Assembly (NCBI GenBank): GCA_024305405.1 | Contig: JAKNDB010000103.1 | Span: forward strand, 496,001 to 560,000 | Reading direction: 5' to 3' | Length of the DNA: 64,000 nucleotides | DNA from: Dirofilaria immitis | Lineage: Eukaryota; Nematoda; Chromadorea; Rhabditida; Onchocercidae | Shown here: positions 31,901 through 45,700 of the stretch, piece after piece | How the letters are laid out: every line of letters starts with the position of its first letter | Numbering within the stretch: the stretch's first letter is position 1 | Notes under the pieces: generated by a model | The model's input: the letters and a program-made list of their open reading frames with translations, nothing else | Databases searched by the model: none | What the model was told of the DNA's origin: nothing | Translations under genes and position numbers: made by a program

Positions 31901-33636
31901 TTTACAAGTAAGTTATGGCGAATGCAAAGTTCAGGAAATATTTTGTTATATAATGTAATATATAGTATTCTTGGTTTTGCTAAGTTGATTCTGAGTAGGT
32001 TTGACTTTCAATATTCATCTAGACAAGTTTTTGAGTAGTGTCGAAAAAAGGACTTAAAAAATGGTTAGAATAATTATCAGTAAGCATAATATAAATTACT
32101 TTGATAATTAGGAATTGATAGTTATTGAGGTTTAAATCTGAAATTTTACCTTTTTGCATTTATTAGATTTCTGTAAGATTTTAATAAAATATACCAGATT
32201 AGAATTTGGGAAGGAATTCTGAACGAGCCCTCTGAATTATATTATCTTAATTCTTCAAAAGAAATATAAGTTAAAAAATGAAGAGATTTTGTAATGAACT
32301 TAATGATGAACTGAAAAAAATAAAAATGACATAATGACAGGATAGAAAGAAATGATACCAATACAATTTCTTAGGATGAAAAGCCTTGGAATATTCATAT
32401 AAATAAAATTGATTAGAAACTGGAAAAAAGCGACAAAAAGTTGATACAGAAAGAAAATAAGAAAACGACAATGGTCGGAAAAAAGACTTTTCAGCGCAAA
32501 ATGTCGAAATGAATTTATGAATATTTTTGTTGATAGTAACATTTGCTAGTTGCTAATTTTTCCTTCAGTACTAATCTAACTTGAATAATTGTTGGTCCGC
32601 AAGTTTCCATTGCTTCCTCCGTATCAGCAATTTCCTTCAATACCTGTTGCTGTTCATTATCAAGCATACGCACTGGTGTGGCACTTACACGATAAATACT
32701 ACGTTTGGCATATTTTTGGAGTAAACTTTGCCACCTGAAAGATTTAATTTACGGAAAAATTTGAGATTATGAAAGTGTTTATTATTTTAAAAATCATTAT
32801 GATTTCACTTCTGAAACGATACTTTAACTGCAATGATTTTCAGAAAGTAAAAAAAACTACCATCGTATCTCTTCGGTTGTATCAGCTTTCACGTAGCAAA
32901 TCGGTACATGATGATTGGTGGTTGTGGCATCTGTTTCGATATCTTCACAAGTAGTAGCAATACCAGAATTCGGGTTATCATTCCGAAATGCTACTAGGAT
33001 ACTATGAGAATGACCCGTTATAGCATCTGCTTCACAAACCCGTACACATAGATTCATGTCCATTTTAACTTGTGGAACCGTCTCTGGCTGTAAAAATGGA
33101 TATAAATAGAAATGTGAAGCGAGTAAATAAGTAAACTGGAATGAGATAAATAAATAAAGATGTAATCAAAATAAGAAAATATGTAAACAAATGAGGAAAT
33201 TCGAAATGAAAACAAATAATTATAACTGAAAAATAACATTATCATCCAGCGCGTAACTTAATTCACCATCTTCATATAATGTAAAACATCGTCGCTGCCA
33301 TCTCTGCAAATTAAAATTTTCAATTAAAAGCTTTTTGAAGTATAACCAAAATCTGGAAATTATTTTTTAACGATGACACATGAAGAAGTGAACTCTTATA
33401 GTAATTAGAAAATTCAATTTGCTTTCAACGTTATTTACATAGTAATAAATTGATCTATTTAGTACTACAAAAAAAAATATTTTTAATTAAAAAAGGGTAA
33501 TTAATCAAATTAATATAAAAATGCAAGAAAAATACAAAGAAGAAAATTGAACCTTCGCTGAATGACATGGTTGAGAAAAGTCAATGTTTGGTGGAGCAAC
33601 GTACAGAAAACCATAAGCTGTCACCTTACGATTCAT
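19995..33636 (-). CDS. Two-PH-domain coiled-coil protein, MPRIP (M-RIP/p116RIP) / outspread family
   Basis: Twenty-five exons on the - strand in consistent phase (first 33553-33636, last 19995-20143), about 1118 residues; human MPRIP has about 1025. PH domain 1 (exons 1-4) opens [20 protein letters not shown], then [20 protein letters not shown], nearly matching MPRIP. PH domain 2 (about 30182-29124, exons 6-9) contains [20 protein letters not shown] and [14 protein letters not shown] Ser/Arg-rich linker follows (exons 10-12), then a long coiled coil (exons 13-23); [14 protein letters not shown] parallels human SQKCLENAHLAQAL. Vertebrate members bind RhoA, F-actin and the myosin phosphatase targeting subunit, so an actomyosin scaffold role is inferred. 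Two A/T-run contractions (24775-24780, 23128-23133) break the frame in exons 14 and 19. ATG 33636 gives [10 protein letters not shown], 9 nt past an acceptor. Confidence 0.9.
20407..20431. repeat. (AT)n microsatellite
   Basis: About twelve AT dinucleotides lie in the last intron of the MPRIP-like gene. Confidence 0.9.
24863..27727 (-). other. Large introns of the MPRIP-like gene around exon 13
   Basis: Two introns (24863-25848 and 25912-27727) flank the 63-nt exon 13. No other exon with matching phase was found. The + strand is visibly A-rich, so the transcribed sense is T-rich, as in this gene's other introns. Confidence 0.55.
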
Positions 33637-33645
33637 TGCAAGCAA

Positions 33646-33647
33646 CT
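33646..33647 (-). promoter_or_regulatory. Splice acceptor just upstream of the MPRIP-like start codon
   Basis: On the - strand, AATTATAG ends 9 nt before ATG 33636. It may take a spliced leader or join a distant 5' noncoding exon; the sequence alone does not decide. Confidence 0.55.
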
Positions 33648-33649
33648 AT

Positions 33650-36600
33650 AATTATTTTTATTTTAATTAGAATTTAATTGCAAATTTAAAATAAATAAAA
33701 ACGAAAGGAAAATAAAACTTGTAGAAAGATTTGCTATACGCGAAACAGATAGTTAAATAAATTTTATGATCAAAGAAATGCGAAAATATGGTTGCTTCAC
33801 ATTAATTTCATATTAATTACAGTTGAATATGAGCAAACTGGATTATAACGAAATATTCAATTAATTAATCACAATTCTAAGTAATAAATGGATTGAAAAA
33901 TTTCAACACTCATAATGCTCTGTTGCTTATTCTGTAATCAATTTAAAAACTGGCAATGTGGATATATTTTATAACAGTATGACCACACCTGATCAACGGT
34001 TGTGAAATTTTAAGAAAAGGCCGAAGAATTGTGATCATTCTAGGATATGATTACATATAACTTCTAATACAATAAGAAATATTTACTAATAAATAATCAA
34101 TGAAATTAGCGAATGAATTTAATAACTTTTATGATAACTATAATCGTAAGGAAAATGGAAGAGAAGGAATAGTACAATGTTATAATTAATAAAAGTAGTT
34201 ATATTAGCAAATAGTTTTATCTTAAAGATGTAATCTCTTCAACTTTACCACATGACAGAAAAAGATAGAATACACTAACAAAAGCAACGATATCCGTCTT
34301 ATATGATATTTGAACATTTTAAATGATCGTTTTGGTGCTATTCTCAACATATCAAGCTATCAATTATCAGTTAGAATTAATTTTCCCTAAGGAACAATCC
34401 AAAACAATGAAATATGAATATCGACAAAATTCTTATCAAAATGTCAAGTTAGAAATTTATTCAAACTTCTGAAAGTGAAGAAAAGAAAAGAAACTAAGAA
34501 ATGATGACTTCTGTCGATTCTATTAGTGAGAGCGTCATGATGAAAGTTGATGAAAGCTACATCCTTCAATTACACCTCAAAATTAAAACGGCAAGTAATT
34601 AAGTAATTAGATTTGCAATGAAATATTTTCAGTAGAAAATTGTTAAAATTTCTAGGACTATAAGAAACAAGTTAGCAGAAAAAAATATGTTATCTAAACT
34701 TCTCACGACTGAATGTTTGAAATAAATAAACAACATCGGTCATCCCGATAAATAAAAATAAAAATTTTGCCAGAAAAATTAAAAGGGAAGTAAATGCGAT
34801 CATGGTGAAGACGATATTTGGAAATAAGAAATGAGAAGCAATGATACAAAAAGACTTTTGTATGTCAATCAAAATTGTAGGCCGATACAAAATAGATTTG
34901 ACATTTTATTTTGTTAAAATTAGGTTTACAGCACATTTATATCTCATACGGGTGAATACAACGGTTGAAAGACGGATAATAATAATAAGAGAGAGAAAAA
35001 ATATCACATTTGTTACTTTAATTCTAATTTTATAGTAGAAAGCATGATGACTGGATGGATTGTATCTTTGAATTAAAAGATCTGAAAACAATGAGAATCA
35101 TCACTTAATTTTAGTCCGTTCAAAATAAATAGAGCGATGAATGTCATTAAACTTTGTTATCTAAATGAAGAAATAGATGGATGAATGTAAACATTAATGA
35201 GAGCGGTAAGAATACAAATGTATGAAAATATAAACATTAAACACGTGCGTCTGATATGTGAGTTATTGAGAAAGCAAATGATTTGAATAACGCCCAATAA
35301 TAATTAAACTAAGGCTCAGCTATACGACAGATCTATAATTCTGCAAAAACCAGATCACAAAATCTGAGCGAATATAATACTATCTAAACTAATATCTTTG
35401 CTAATATGACATCTAGACATCTAGAATAATCTAGAATAATATTTTGACCAGACACTTGCGCAAATGACAAATTATGTCATTTATTAATGAAGCATGAACT
35501 TTTTCAGACATAAATAATAATATGAATTAATGACGAATAAGCTTAATATCTATAAAGCGTAGCGATAGTTCAACTCAAGTAAATAAGTAAGCACAATAAA
35601 TTATCCTGCATTATTTTTCATTAATATTCGCGTATTATCGGAACAAAATAAGTTAATCTAGGACTACTGGAAATATATCTATTATATCATCAGATATGTT
35701 ATCATCATATTATAATGGAAGTAATAGAATAATAGTAATAATTGTAAATGTAATTGAAAAATGGGAGCAGAAGAAAACAAAAAGTGTTTCTAAAATTTGA
35801 TTATACAATGACATTTTATATAGTAATTGATATTGCTATAGTATAAATGACCTTGGTCATTTCAGTTCGACGAGTTCTAGAGCGATAGTTGACTGTGTAA
35901 TGACAAATATTACAATTAAACAGCAGATGATTACAAATAACCTTGAAACCTTGAAAATAGTAATTCGAGAACAAAAATGTAACGGAATGAGAAGGAGAAA
36001 AGTATAAGTGCTAACTTTTTCTCTTGTCTAACCTTTTTATAATTCATCATTAACACATTATGATTAATGCTCTCTTAATGTTGTTAAGTATTTTCAAAAA
36101 TAGAAATTTGAAGAAAAAATGAGAGATGAACTAAGGAATGTATGAAGAGCAGAAGATGAGATAATATAATGACAGATTTGAATAGTTGGGTGTGAAAATG
36201 ATAAATTAAAAAATGAAAGAAAAATGAAAAAATAAGGCATAGAAAAATTGTGTGGATAGGAAAAGTAGAAAGTCAGAGGTGAAAGTTAAAGGAAGCGAAA
36301 GTTTTGAAAAATAAGTAGTAGTACTGTAAAACAATATACTGATCAACGAAGAATGTTTATGAAAAAGGCAACAGTAAATTATCGAAATCAAAATTATCAA
36401 ATCTTATCATCACAGGAAAAAGTAAGGATAAACGAAAAATCACTGATAAAAAAATTACAATTTGCTAACGATTCAAAATTTAGTTAATCAGAGCTTAAAA
36501 CTTGAAAATAAACAACAAAAATTCTGCTACCGTACCGTGTTTCGTTGAAAACTCTCGGAATGAACAAAAATATTTGATCATCTTATTTATCGATGTTATA

Positions 36601-39600
36601 TCGAATTGTAATAAAATATGCATATTTCCTCTTTTTATATTATTTTGGGATTTGAACAACTGCTAAACAACATATGAGAACTCACAATCAGTAATGAAAA
36701 ATGAGACTATTAACAGTTGAAAAAATTTTTAGTCAAAATAATTTTATGTGTATTTTATGTATAAACAAACATAAACGAAAATCCTTTTTAAAAATTTGTC
36801 AATTTAGTTAAATTCTAAAGGGAGAGATCAGTTAGACAACAAAACAGGATTTCGATTCATTTACTTTTCCAATAAATTATAGTATTTATGAATTAATTGA
36901 AAACGGAATTGAATTCGACGGTTAAATTAAAATTATTCCACTATACAACCAACCAGAAATGTATAAGATAAACAAGTATATAAAAATGTGACATAGAATG
37001 AATGGAAAAATAATCCGACAATGCATGATAAACTTCGAGGATTGTTACGAAGCCTGCCATGTTCAACATTTTAACGGATTGTATAATATCGCGAAAGTGA
37101 TATTTTGCGAAAGAATATTCAAATTTTTATCCGTATTATCTTAGCTATGATCTTATTATCAAGACCTTGAATGAGTTCAATATGAAAAAATCATTGGATT
37201 TTTGGGGCATGAAAACTAAATCTTATTGAATAGGCTCATTCAGCTTTTTACATTACTCTATTGACAGGAAATTTACCATTATATTTCCTTGCCAATTCTA
37301 ATTCTCATTTTTTCTCATAATAATAATGGAAGACAAATGAAGAAGCTACATTAATATAATAGTAATTCATCTGAATGCAAAATTTGAAGGATCTATTTCC
37401 CGAAATTTCGAGAATGCTTATAAATTTGTAAAATTTACATTCCAATATTATAGGAAGAACGAGATTTCAAAACGATGAGATCTATCATACGTAGGGATGT
37501 GATCTATGTATCCATCACATTGCTTATAAATTTTCACGGGAAAATTTTGCAGTTTTATTCTCTTCAATTTTTTATCCACACAGAATCGATCAAATCTGGT
37601 AACTAATGCAATGATAGTGAAGTGAAATCAACAAATTAATTCTCCCATTTTCATTCCTCTCTTCGCATTTTCCACAATAGCAAAACTACAAAGCAATACA
37701 GTTTAAGACCGATAGTTGCCGGAAAGAAATAAGAAGAAAGATTATTAGGTAAGAAAAACTTTTGCATCATATAGTTCCGTAAAGAACATTAGCTATCAGA
37801 ATTTAATATATTCATCGCATGAAAAAGATGAAAAAAAAATAAAAGTTCATGAAAAGTGAAAATTCAAAAGTAATTTGTCAGAAAATCATTAAACAATTGA
37901 AAAAAATGTTATTAATTTCTTTTTTAAGTAAGAAGGAAAGGGAAAATTATTTACTTAAAACAAAAAAGGCTGAGGTTCAATTAAATTTAAGATAATGCGA
38001 AATGAAGAAATCATCAAAACAGTTTATAAAAAGCTTATTAGAATTTTGAAAAAAAGTTAAAAAAAGAGTAAAATGTTATCACATTTATAGACAACAATGA
38101 AGACAATCAAATTTCGGCAAAGAAAATGCTACTATAGTCGTTAAGCATAGAGACTTTATTTGTTGTTTAATCAATAAATTCGAATACTAGACCAAGATTA
38201 GACTAAGAAATTTGAAATCAGAAAAGAACGACGTTTTAACAAGTTTAAACATGGTTATATACTATCTTATAGTACTACTGCAGTTGGTTGATTTCCTGAA
38301 TGCAGAAATCAAATACGATTCTCGGCTTAGGTGACAAATGAATTCCTAACAGCATTATTTTTTTTTCGAACCTTTTCTTATTCTTCCAATTTTTAAATTT
38401 TTACTTTCTAACTGAGAAAAAGTAGACGAAAATAAAAAAAAAAAACGAAAAAATGATTCCGTTAACTGATAAAGCATAACTCTAGCAATGATGACAATAA
38501 TAATAACAAACATGACAATAAATTTATGGCACACGAATACGAGTCAGCGAACTATGAGAAATAGGGTCATTTCATTCGTAAAGTGGATGATCAATCAATA
38601 AACAAATGGCGAGATAAGGCGAGACGAAGAAAGTGATACATAAAATCCTAAGAAGGAAAAGGAAATAAAGCAACTAAGAGAAGGCCAGAAGACTAAAGAG
38701 AAAGAAGCCAAGAAGAGTATCTAATGCCTCAAGTTGGACACATATTCTCTTTTTCATTCATAATTCGATTCCCGAATTCGAATGATACGTCAAAAATTTG
38801 GTCCCTAATTTTTCAAACTGTTCAATCGAAATTGGATGCTCATTTCAGAAGCATCGATTTACATCAGACAACTGTCAGACAAACGTAAACTAGAAATCGA
38901 CAGATGGTGGACAGACTGACAGGAAAGAAGGCAATAAAGCGGATATTTGGTGAAGTTTATGCTGATGAATATTTTGGTGAAGACTGGACGATGATTCGTA
39001 CATCGGGATAGAGGAATGCGAGATTGCCTTCTTTCCTTTTCTTGATACACGGTTATCATTAAATGTAGATAAAATACATACATAAAATGTGGAGGTCATT
39101 ATTTAACAACATTTCTCTCCTCCCCATTCAATCTAAATCTTAATTTCTAAACAAATATTATTTGAAAGTGCAATAGGAAATTACGATTTGGCAAGAAAAG
39201 AAGCACACTGCAATATCTAAGTGCAAAATTGTGATTTTATGAGAGAAATTAAAAATGATTCAGAAATTTCAATTGAATACTTTGTGAACAAAATAACCTG
39301 CATTAACTTGATTAGTTGAACAATAAATTTGAGAATAGATATGTAGCAAGCAATTCTTATATCAACTTTCTTCTCATCCGCTCATTCCCGATCACGCTAG
39401 AATGTCTTATAACATTAAACAATCTTTTTAAACGAAAGCACTCGGCAATCGGCATTTAATATATAAACTGAAGAAGAAAAAACCAAAGTATATATGATGC
39501 AAAATGAAAATTTAAATTTGTTGCAAGAAGAAGTTGTTCTATCGGAAATGCAGAATATGCAAAAGTATCTTTTTTGAATATAATATAAAATGACAAATGA

Positions 39601-42410
39601 ACATGAAAATGTTTATGACGGAAAAAAATTTGTAAAATTAGAACTACTAATATGACGGAAAAGAAATTTTGCAGCATATTGAATTTAGAATTATAAAATA
39701 TTTCAATTAAAATCAATGGGATTAGAATTATTTTTTTGAAAGAAATAAAGTTGATAATGATTGAAGTTCTAAAAACAGTCGATGATTTCAGGCATTTCTT
39801 TCTATTTGATGCTATTATTCTCTTATCATTTTTTATTAGAAATGATGAAATATTTCGAAACTAACAAAATCTATTCTCCCTATTACAATCATCCATATTT
39901 TCAACTGATAGAAACTGCAAGAAAATTTCACAATATTTGATAGAATTACAAATTATAAAAAGGCATCAGTTTTAAAGTTCAAAAAAATTTAAATTTAAAT
40001 TTAAATTTTTCAAATTGGATTAAGAAAGGAAAAAAACATGATTGACATGTATCAATCATCTATCTCTCTTGTGAGGTTTTGGGATGAAAATTGTTTTCAA
40101 TGAATGTTGTTGATCTCGTTTACTGAGAAATATTCCCTAATGGATATGAACCCATAATTCTCCTAATTTCTATTCCATTGTGATCTTTTAAAAAGTCAAT
40201 TTAACGATAAATGGACAAAGATGAATAAAAACTGAAAAGGTTAAGAATTGAAAAGATTATAGGGAGATGACAGAATAGAATAAACAATATGTTAATGAGA
40301 GTCTCTATCCAGATATCGGATACTGACCTCCAAATACTTCTATACCAGTTGATAAGAAATTAATCATTTCGAATGATATTAACCAGTTCGAAGTTATTTG
40401 TTTCGGACAAATAGCTGTAGGGCAAAAATATTAATTTTTTAACAATACGTTCTCACATTCTATCTTCCATTAATAATATTTATAGGATGGGAAACGAAAA
40501 GATAATTTAATGGGAATCGCTCTAATTTTCAAAATTATAAACTGTTAAAAATCATTGATCTACATTCGTTGAAAATCCAGATGATTTGGTTAATCCCAAA
40601 TCGAATATCAATTTACTTATAAAAGGGATTTATTTTAAAATTAAAGAACAGAAACATCTCAAAGAGAAAAAAAACTGAATCTCACAAAAGTATCTGAAAA
40701 TATAAGAAATATTGGATTAAGAAAGTTTCCTGTGCTTGGAAAAGAAAGAGAAAAGAGAAAAACACTGGTGATTAGCTCCCATTGAAAGTAAAAAAAATTT
40801 ATTATTATCTTTTTTTTTAAAAATCACTGCAATAGATCAACGAAATTAACTTCTTAAGAGATGGAAGAAATGGCTTACTGATTTCTTGGTAGTTAATTAA
40901 AGTCGATCAATGAAATTGTCATTAGATTCTTTTCCTGAAAGAAATTATCATATTATAATGTGCACCGCAATCTGAATTGAAATGGATTCTGCAAATTTCA
41001 TTCAAAGCCAATAAAAGAAAAATCAACAAATACCATAGGAAGAAAAGAGAGAGAGAGAGTTCGGATACAGAAAAACTCTTTTCCAGATTATTGAATTTTT
41101 GATAGAAAATGAAGTTTAAAGTTTTAAAAACAAGTTTTAGAAAATTCCGGAATTTTTAAAGATGATTTAAAAAGATCGGATTGTATTTATAAAATTTTAG
41201 ACCAGATTTATGCCTTAGGATTAATTAACGAAGCAAAAATGAAATTACAATTCTCCAGAACAAATAAAATTTAAACGCAAATCAAAAATCAAATTCAAAA
41301 AGTTCAAATTCAAGCTTAAGGCATATATTTAGGGAGATAGTAAAGTGACACAAAAACATAGAGATAAGACCTGAGATACATCAAAGCTTATGACCTATTC
41401 TCCATTATGTTATTTGAATGTTTTGTCTCAGCTACTACTTTGTACCAAATGAAAATTTAAAAATAATGACGGTGGCATATTGATCAATAGCGGGTATTTC
41501 TCGGGCAGAAGGTAAATAATCTGTCCCCCACTGCATTAATTCACAATTATAACACTTTTATACAGTATATTTACACTTTAATCGAATAGTTAAATTATCA
41601 TACATATATATACATGTATGTATATATATAATATATACATACATGTATGTGTATGTGTGTACATGCATGTGCATAGTTTTTTATTAATCAATAACAAATA
41701 ACAGGAAGTGTGAGATACTTGCGTTGCAGGAAGAGATGTTAGGAAAAGAACGAAGGTCAAACCAGAAGCTGATTTAAGCCAGGCTTGATTCTAAATCCCA
41801 GAAAGTATTCTAACGAACGCTAGAGAATCGAAATTATTGAAAGCGTAAAGGATTGAAAATGATAGGATGAAATGTGACAAACTGGAATTAATAGTTTGAT
41901 AATAAATAATTCCAATTGGCAAATTTGCATAAATTTTCATGGCTTAAGTATTGATTGATATTAGGTATTAGGCCTTAGGTCTAAGGGTTATAAAAGAGGT
42001 CAGGGAAGCTAATCTAATCAATGTAACATTTGCAGGAAGAAAGAAAAGGCCATTCATTATCAATCGATCAATAATGAATAGATACAGTCGATGATTGATA
42101 AGTTCTTCTGAATATTGCCAACCAAAGTATAATTACTACAACTTTAACTTCTACTGCTGCATATTCGTGTCTTGAAAAGCAATCGAGTCAGTCAATCAAT
42201 AGGCACTGACATTATTAAGCGAGTGGATGGATGATGGCCTTCTGTCGTCCTATGCTTAGTTCTCGATGGAAGGGAAGTGAATGTTAACGAGACATAATAC
42301 TCTCCGAGGAGGTTGTCAGCAAAGGATGAAAAGAAGAGGGAGGATCGTAGCGGACAAGTACAGAGGGTCACGAATAGTTGTACAGGTTCATCAATCATTT
42401 CAAGATTCGC
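33650..42410. other. Nine-kb gene-poor region between divergent genes
   Basis: No exon with family resemblance or a convincing splice pair is seen. Open frames at 34690-34890, 34841-35035, 36206-36400, 38859-39099 and 39456-39716 look like chance. The + strand is persistently A-rich, like the introns of the neighbouring - strand gene, so this may be its 5' noncoding intron and promoter. A TATA/CATG-type microsatellite lies at 41599-41676. Confidence 0.55.
41599..41676. repeat. Alternating purine-pyrimidine microsatellite (TA, CA/TG, CATG)
   Basis: Mixed TATATA, ACATACATGTATG and GTATGTGTG runs occur, with internal dyad symmetry around ACATGT motifs. Confidence 0.9.
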
Positions 42411-42411
42411 A

Positions 42412-42680
42412 ATTTGGAAATAAGAGTCCGGGAAAATTTTTGGATTCAGGATATGAAGACAAGGATTAAATTCGGAGACTGGAATCAGAAGAATTGTCCT
42501 TTCGGGATTTAGGATCTAGATATAAGACTCCAAAGAAATATCATTCCGAGGTCCGGATCTCGAGATAAGAATCTGACGATGTATTCTTTCATTATTCAGG
42601 ATCTGAAAACAGGAATTCGAGGAAGTATCATTTTAGGATTCAGAATCTGGACATAGGGTTCCGGAGAAACATCCTTCTCA
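42412..42680. repeat. Degenerate 43-44-bp minisatellite upstream of the EPT gene
   Basis: Clear unit starts (GGATCT or GAATCT) fall at 42512, 42555, 42599 and 42643, spaced 43, 44 and 44 bp. More diverged units can be read back to about 42412 (GGATTCAGGATATGAAG). Shared pieces are GGATCT..AGATAAG, CGAGGAA-TATCATT and GGATTCA. The array ends about 90 bp before the start codon at 42772. Confidence 0.8.
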
Positions 42681-42767
42681 AATATTTAATAGTAACCAAC
42701 CCTTTACAGATATTCATTTGGAACTGTTTTCTAATTTTCAAATATATGATTATTCTATCTTATATTC

Positions 42768-42769
42768 AG
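42768..42769 (+). promoter_or_regulatory. Probable trans-splice acceptor for the EPT gene
   Basis: TATATTCAG ends 2 nt before the ATG at 42772, a spacing typical of nematode spliced-leader sites. Inferred use. Confidence 0.65.
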
Positions 42770-42771
42770 AA

Positions 42772-45700
42772 ATGGGAATGTTAGGATTGTTCGATTACAA
42801 ATATCTTAACGAACCACAAATCAAAGGATTTGACAAGTATAAAGTGATTAATTTATCATTGAAAAATCAATTTTATATAAGGTGATGAATTCTTCAGATA
42901 TATGCATATATTGATGAAATTTCATTTTAGTATTGCTGTGTGGATACAAGCCCTCTATCGAAATATGTGTCACATCCATTCTGGAATTGGATCGTACAGG
43001 TAAAATATTCGTTGTTTGGTAATTATTGATATAAGTACTTCTCTACTCATATTTTCTTTTCTTATAAGATATGACCATTGCTTACAGTTAATTTTCTCAT
43101 ATAATTTTCAAAATCTTACTTTGTATTTGAAATGAAATTTCAAACTCTTTATGTTTTTGATATAATTGCTCGAATTTAAATTTGGAATAAGGATTTTAAT
43201 AGTTTTATCCGACTTGGTTGGCACCAAATGTATTGACGCTGACTGGATTCTTATTTGTTATGTTCGCGTTTTTGGTCGTCTCATATTACGATTATTATGT
43301 GGCAACTAATTCAAATATTCTCGCGGAAAATTCTGGTAAAACTTTCCTTTTGTGCCCATTTTTAATTTAATCCATTAATATTGATTGTTATTATTTCAAC
43401 ATTTGCTAAGATTTAATTCCATCAAAAAAGAATATTATGTTATTGATGTTAATTTGAAACATCGAATTCCTTAATCCGTTACTTTAACTACTATTGCGGT
43501 TAGATCATTGCAGTGTAGCCATTTACTGAAATTTATTTAAATCATTCTGTTGATATGTAAGTAGGTAGGCGATTGTTTCGGAAAATTTTAGAACAATAGT
43601 CAATAACCAATGACATGCTTCTGACATAAGGAAATGAGTAACTATAATGTAATTTGATAGATGTTTAACTATTTCAGGATCTATTCCCAATTGGGTTTGG
43701 TTGATATGCTCGATTTGTACTTTTATAGGACATACATTAGATGGCACTGATGGCAAACAAGCACGTCGCATAGGGGTATCTGGACCAACCGGAGAACTTT
43801 GTAAGTCTCTTCATTTATCAGTATTTCCTTGTTAATATGTCTACAAATCAATTTGTTTACTTATATGTTATTGTGCACTGCACAAAATATTGACATTTAA
43901 GCATAAACTATTGATTTTAGTTCGGTTTTCAGATTATTTGGTGATTGATACATAATCATAAAACACATGAATCAAATTCCTATGCTTTTTGTGATTTTTC
44001 AGAGGCTTTACAAAAAATGAATTTCTATTCTAACTTTTCAGTTGATCATGGTTTGGATTCGTGGTCTACAGTTCCATTAACATTGACCATTTTCTCTCTT
44101 TTTGGACAAGGCGAATTTAGGTGAGTATGGAGTTTCTTTATTCAGTATATTTAAAAGACAGTTTTAAGCTAAATAAATACTTTGATCAAATCAGTAACAA
44201 TATAACTGATTTTGTGTATGTGGCATGAATTAAAAATTACTTTGACTTCTTTGAAAGATTAAAATTTTAAACATTTTGAATCTAGTTTTTTCATATTCTT
44301 TTTAAGCTATCCAAATCGGCAAGCTAGAAAATAAAAATAGCACGAAGAGAAAATTTTAGAGTGTTAAAAATTAGAAAATTATCTTGATGATTTTTTAATT
44401 TTTAGTGTGTCACCGGTTCGACTTCTTTTGATTTTAATCAGTGTTCAAGCGGTATTCATCGTTTCACATTGGGAAAAATATAATACCGGCATTTTATTCC
44501 TCCCATGGAATTATGATTTGAGTCAATATGTTAGCCTTATTTTGAGTCATCATTAGAATTCGAATTTTAAATCGATCTGAATTAATATCAGCCTTCTAAT
44601 TTTGGTTGAAACAAAGTTTAAAGTTTCTTGAAACGAAATAAGTAAATTCTCTGGGAATTTTAATGTTATAATTTGTATAATATAAGTGTGGTTTTGTAAT
44701 TTTTAATTAAACTGTAAAATTTTTAGGGGCTTGCTCTTTTTATTTGTTTGCATTTTTCAAAGGCTATGAATACTTCAAGTTTTATGTTTTCGGTGCTATC
44801 ACCATCGCCCTTTGTTTCGAATTCGGTTTCTACGGTCAGTTTTTCAATTATTTTATGTAAGTTTTGAATCTTTGCAGAAAAAAATCAACTAATATTGCTT
44901 AATTGGAAGTTCTGCTCTTTACTCCACCTTGCTCTAATTTCATACCATGTATCATGAAAGTGTTATTAGCTAAATAGGTCTCTAAAAGCTATATATTGGA
45001 AAGAGTACTATGCTATGAAACAATCATTCTTCATAAGCAAAGGGATTGAAAATTCGAGATAAAATTACAACCAAAGATACAGCGTTTTTTATTTTAGTAT
45101 GTTGTTATGCGTCGTTTGTGGTATCAGCTCGAAATATTTATCTCTGTTATTTAGTAGACCGCACTGGAAAACAGGTAATTTGTTTTACTACAAATTGATT
45201 TTGGATTTTTAATAGAAAGCTGAACATTTTCGACAAAACATTTCTGACTAATATTAAGATATTATTTTAAGTTGTTAATTCTGATTTATTATTTTTTGTT
45301 TTTTCAGGATAATTTTTATGAAATATGTTTGCCTCTATATCCATCTTTAATTTTGTTTTCAATTTCGATGCTTTGGGCCTTGTATTCTCCTGGAAAAATT
45401 GCTGAGCGTGACCCTCGATTTTATCTCTATACTATGGGAACCGTATTTTCGAATATTGCAGTAAGAAGGTTTATCGGATTTAACATTAGGAATTTTTATT
45501 AAAAAAGCATCGAATACAATTTCTTTTATACAATTTACATCGTTCGTTAGTTTTTAATGATAAATTTACAATAAATGACAAACCCTGGTTATTATAGTGC
45601 CGATTGATCATCGCGCAGATGTGCAATACTCGTGCGGAAACATTTAATTTATGCTTGGCAATATATTCAGTCATTGCTGTATCATCCTTGTCGGGTTTTT

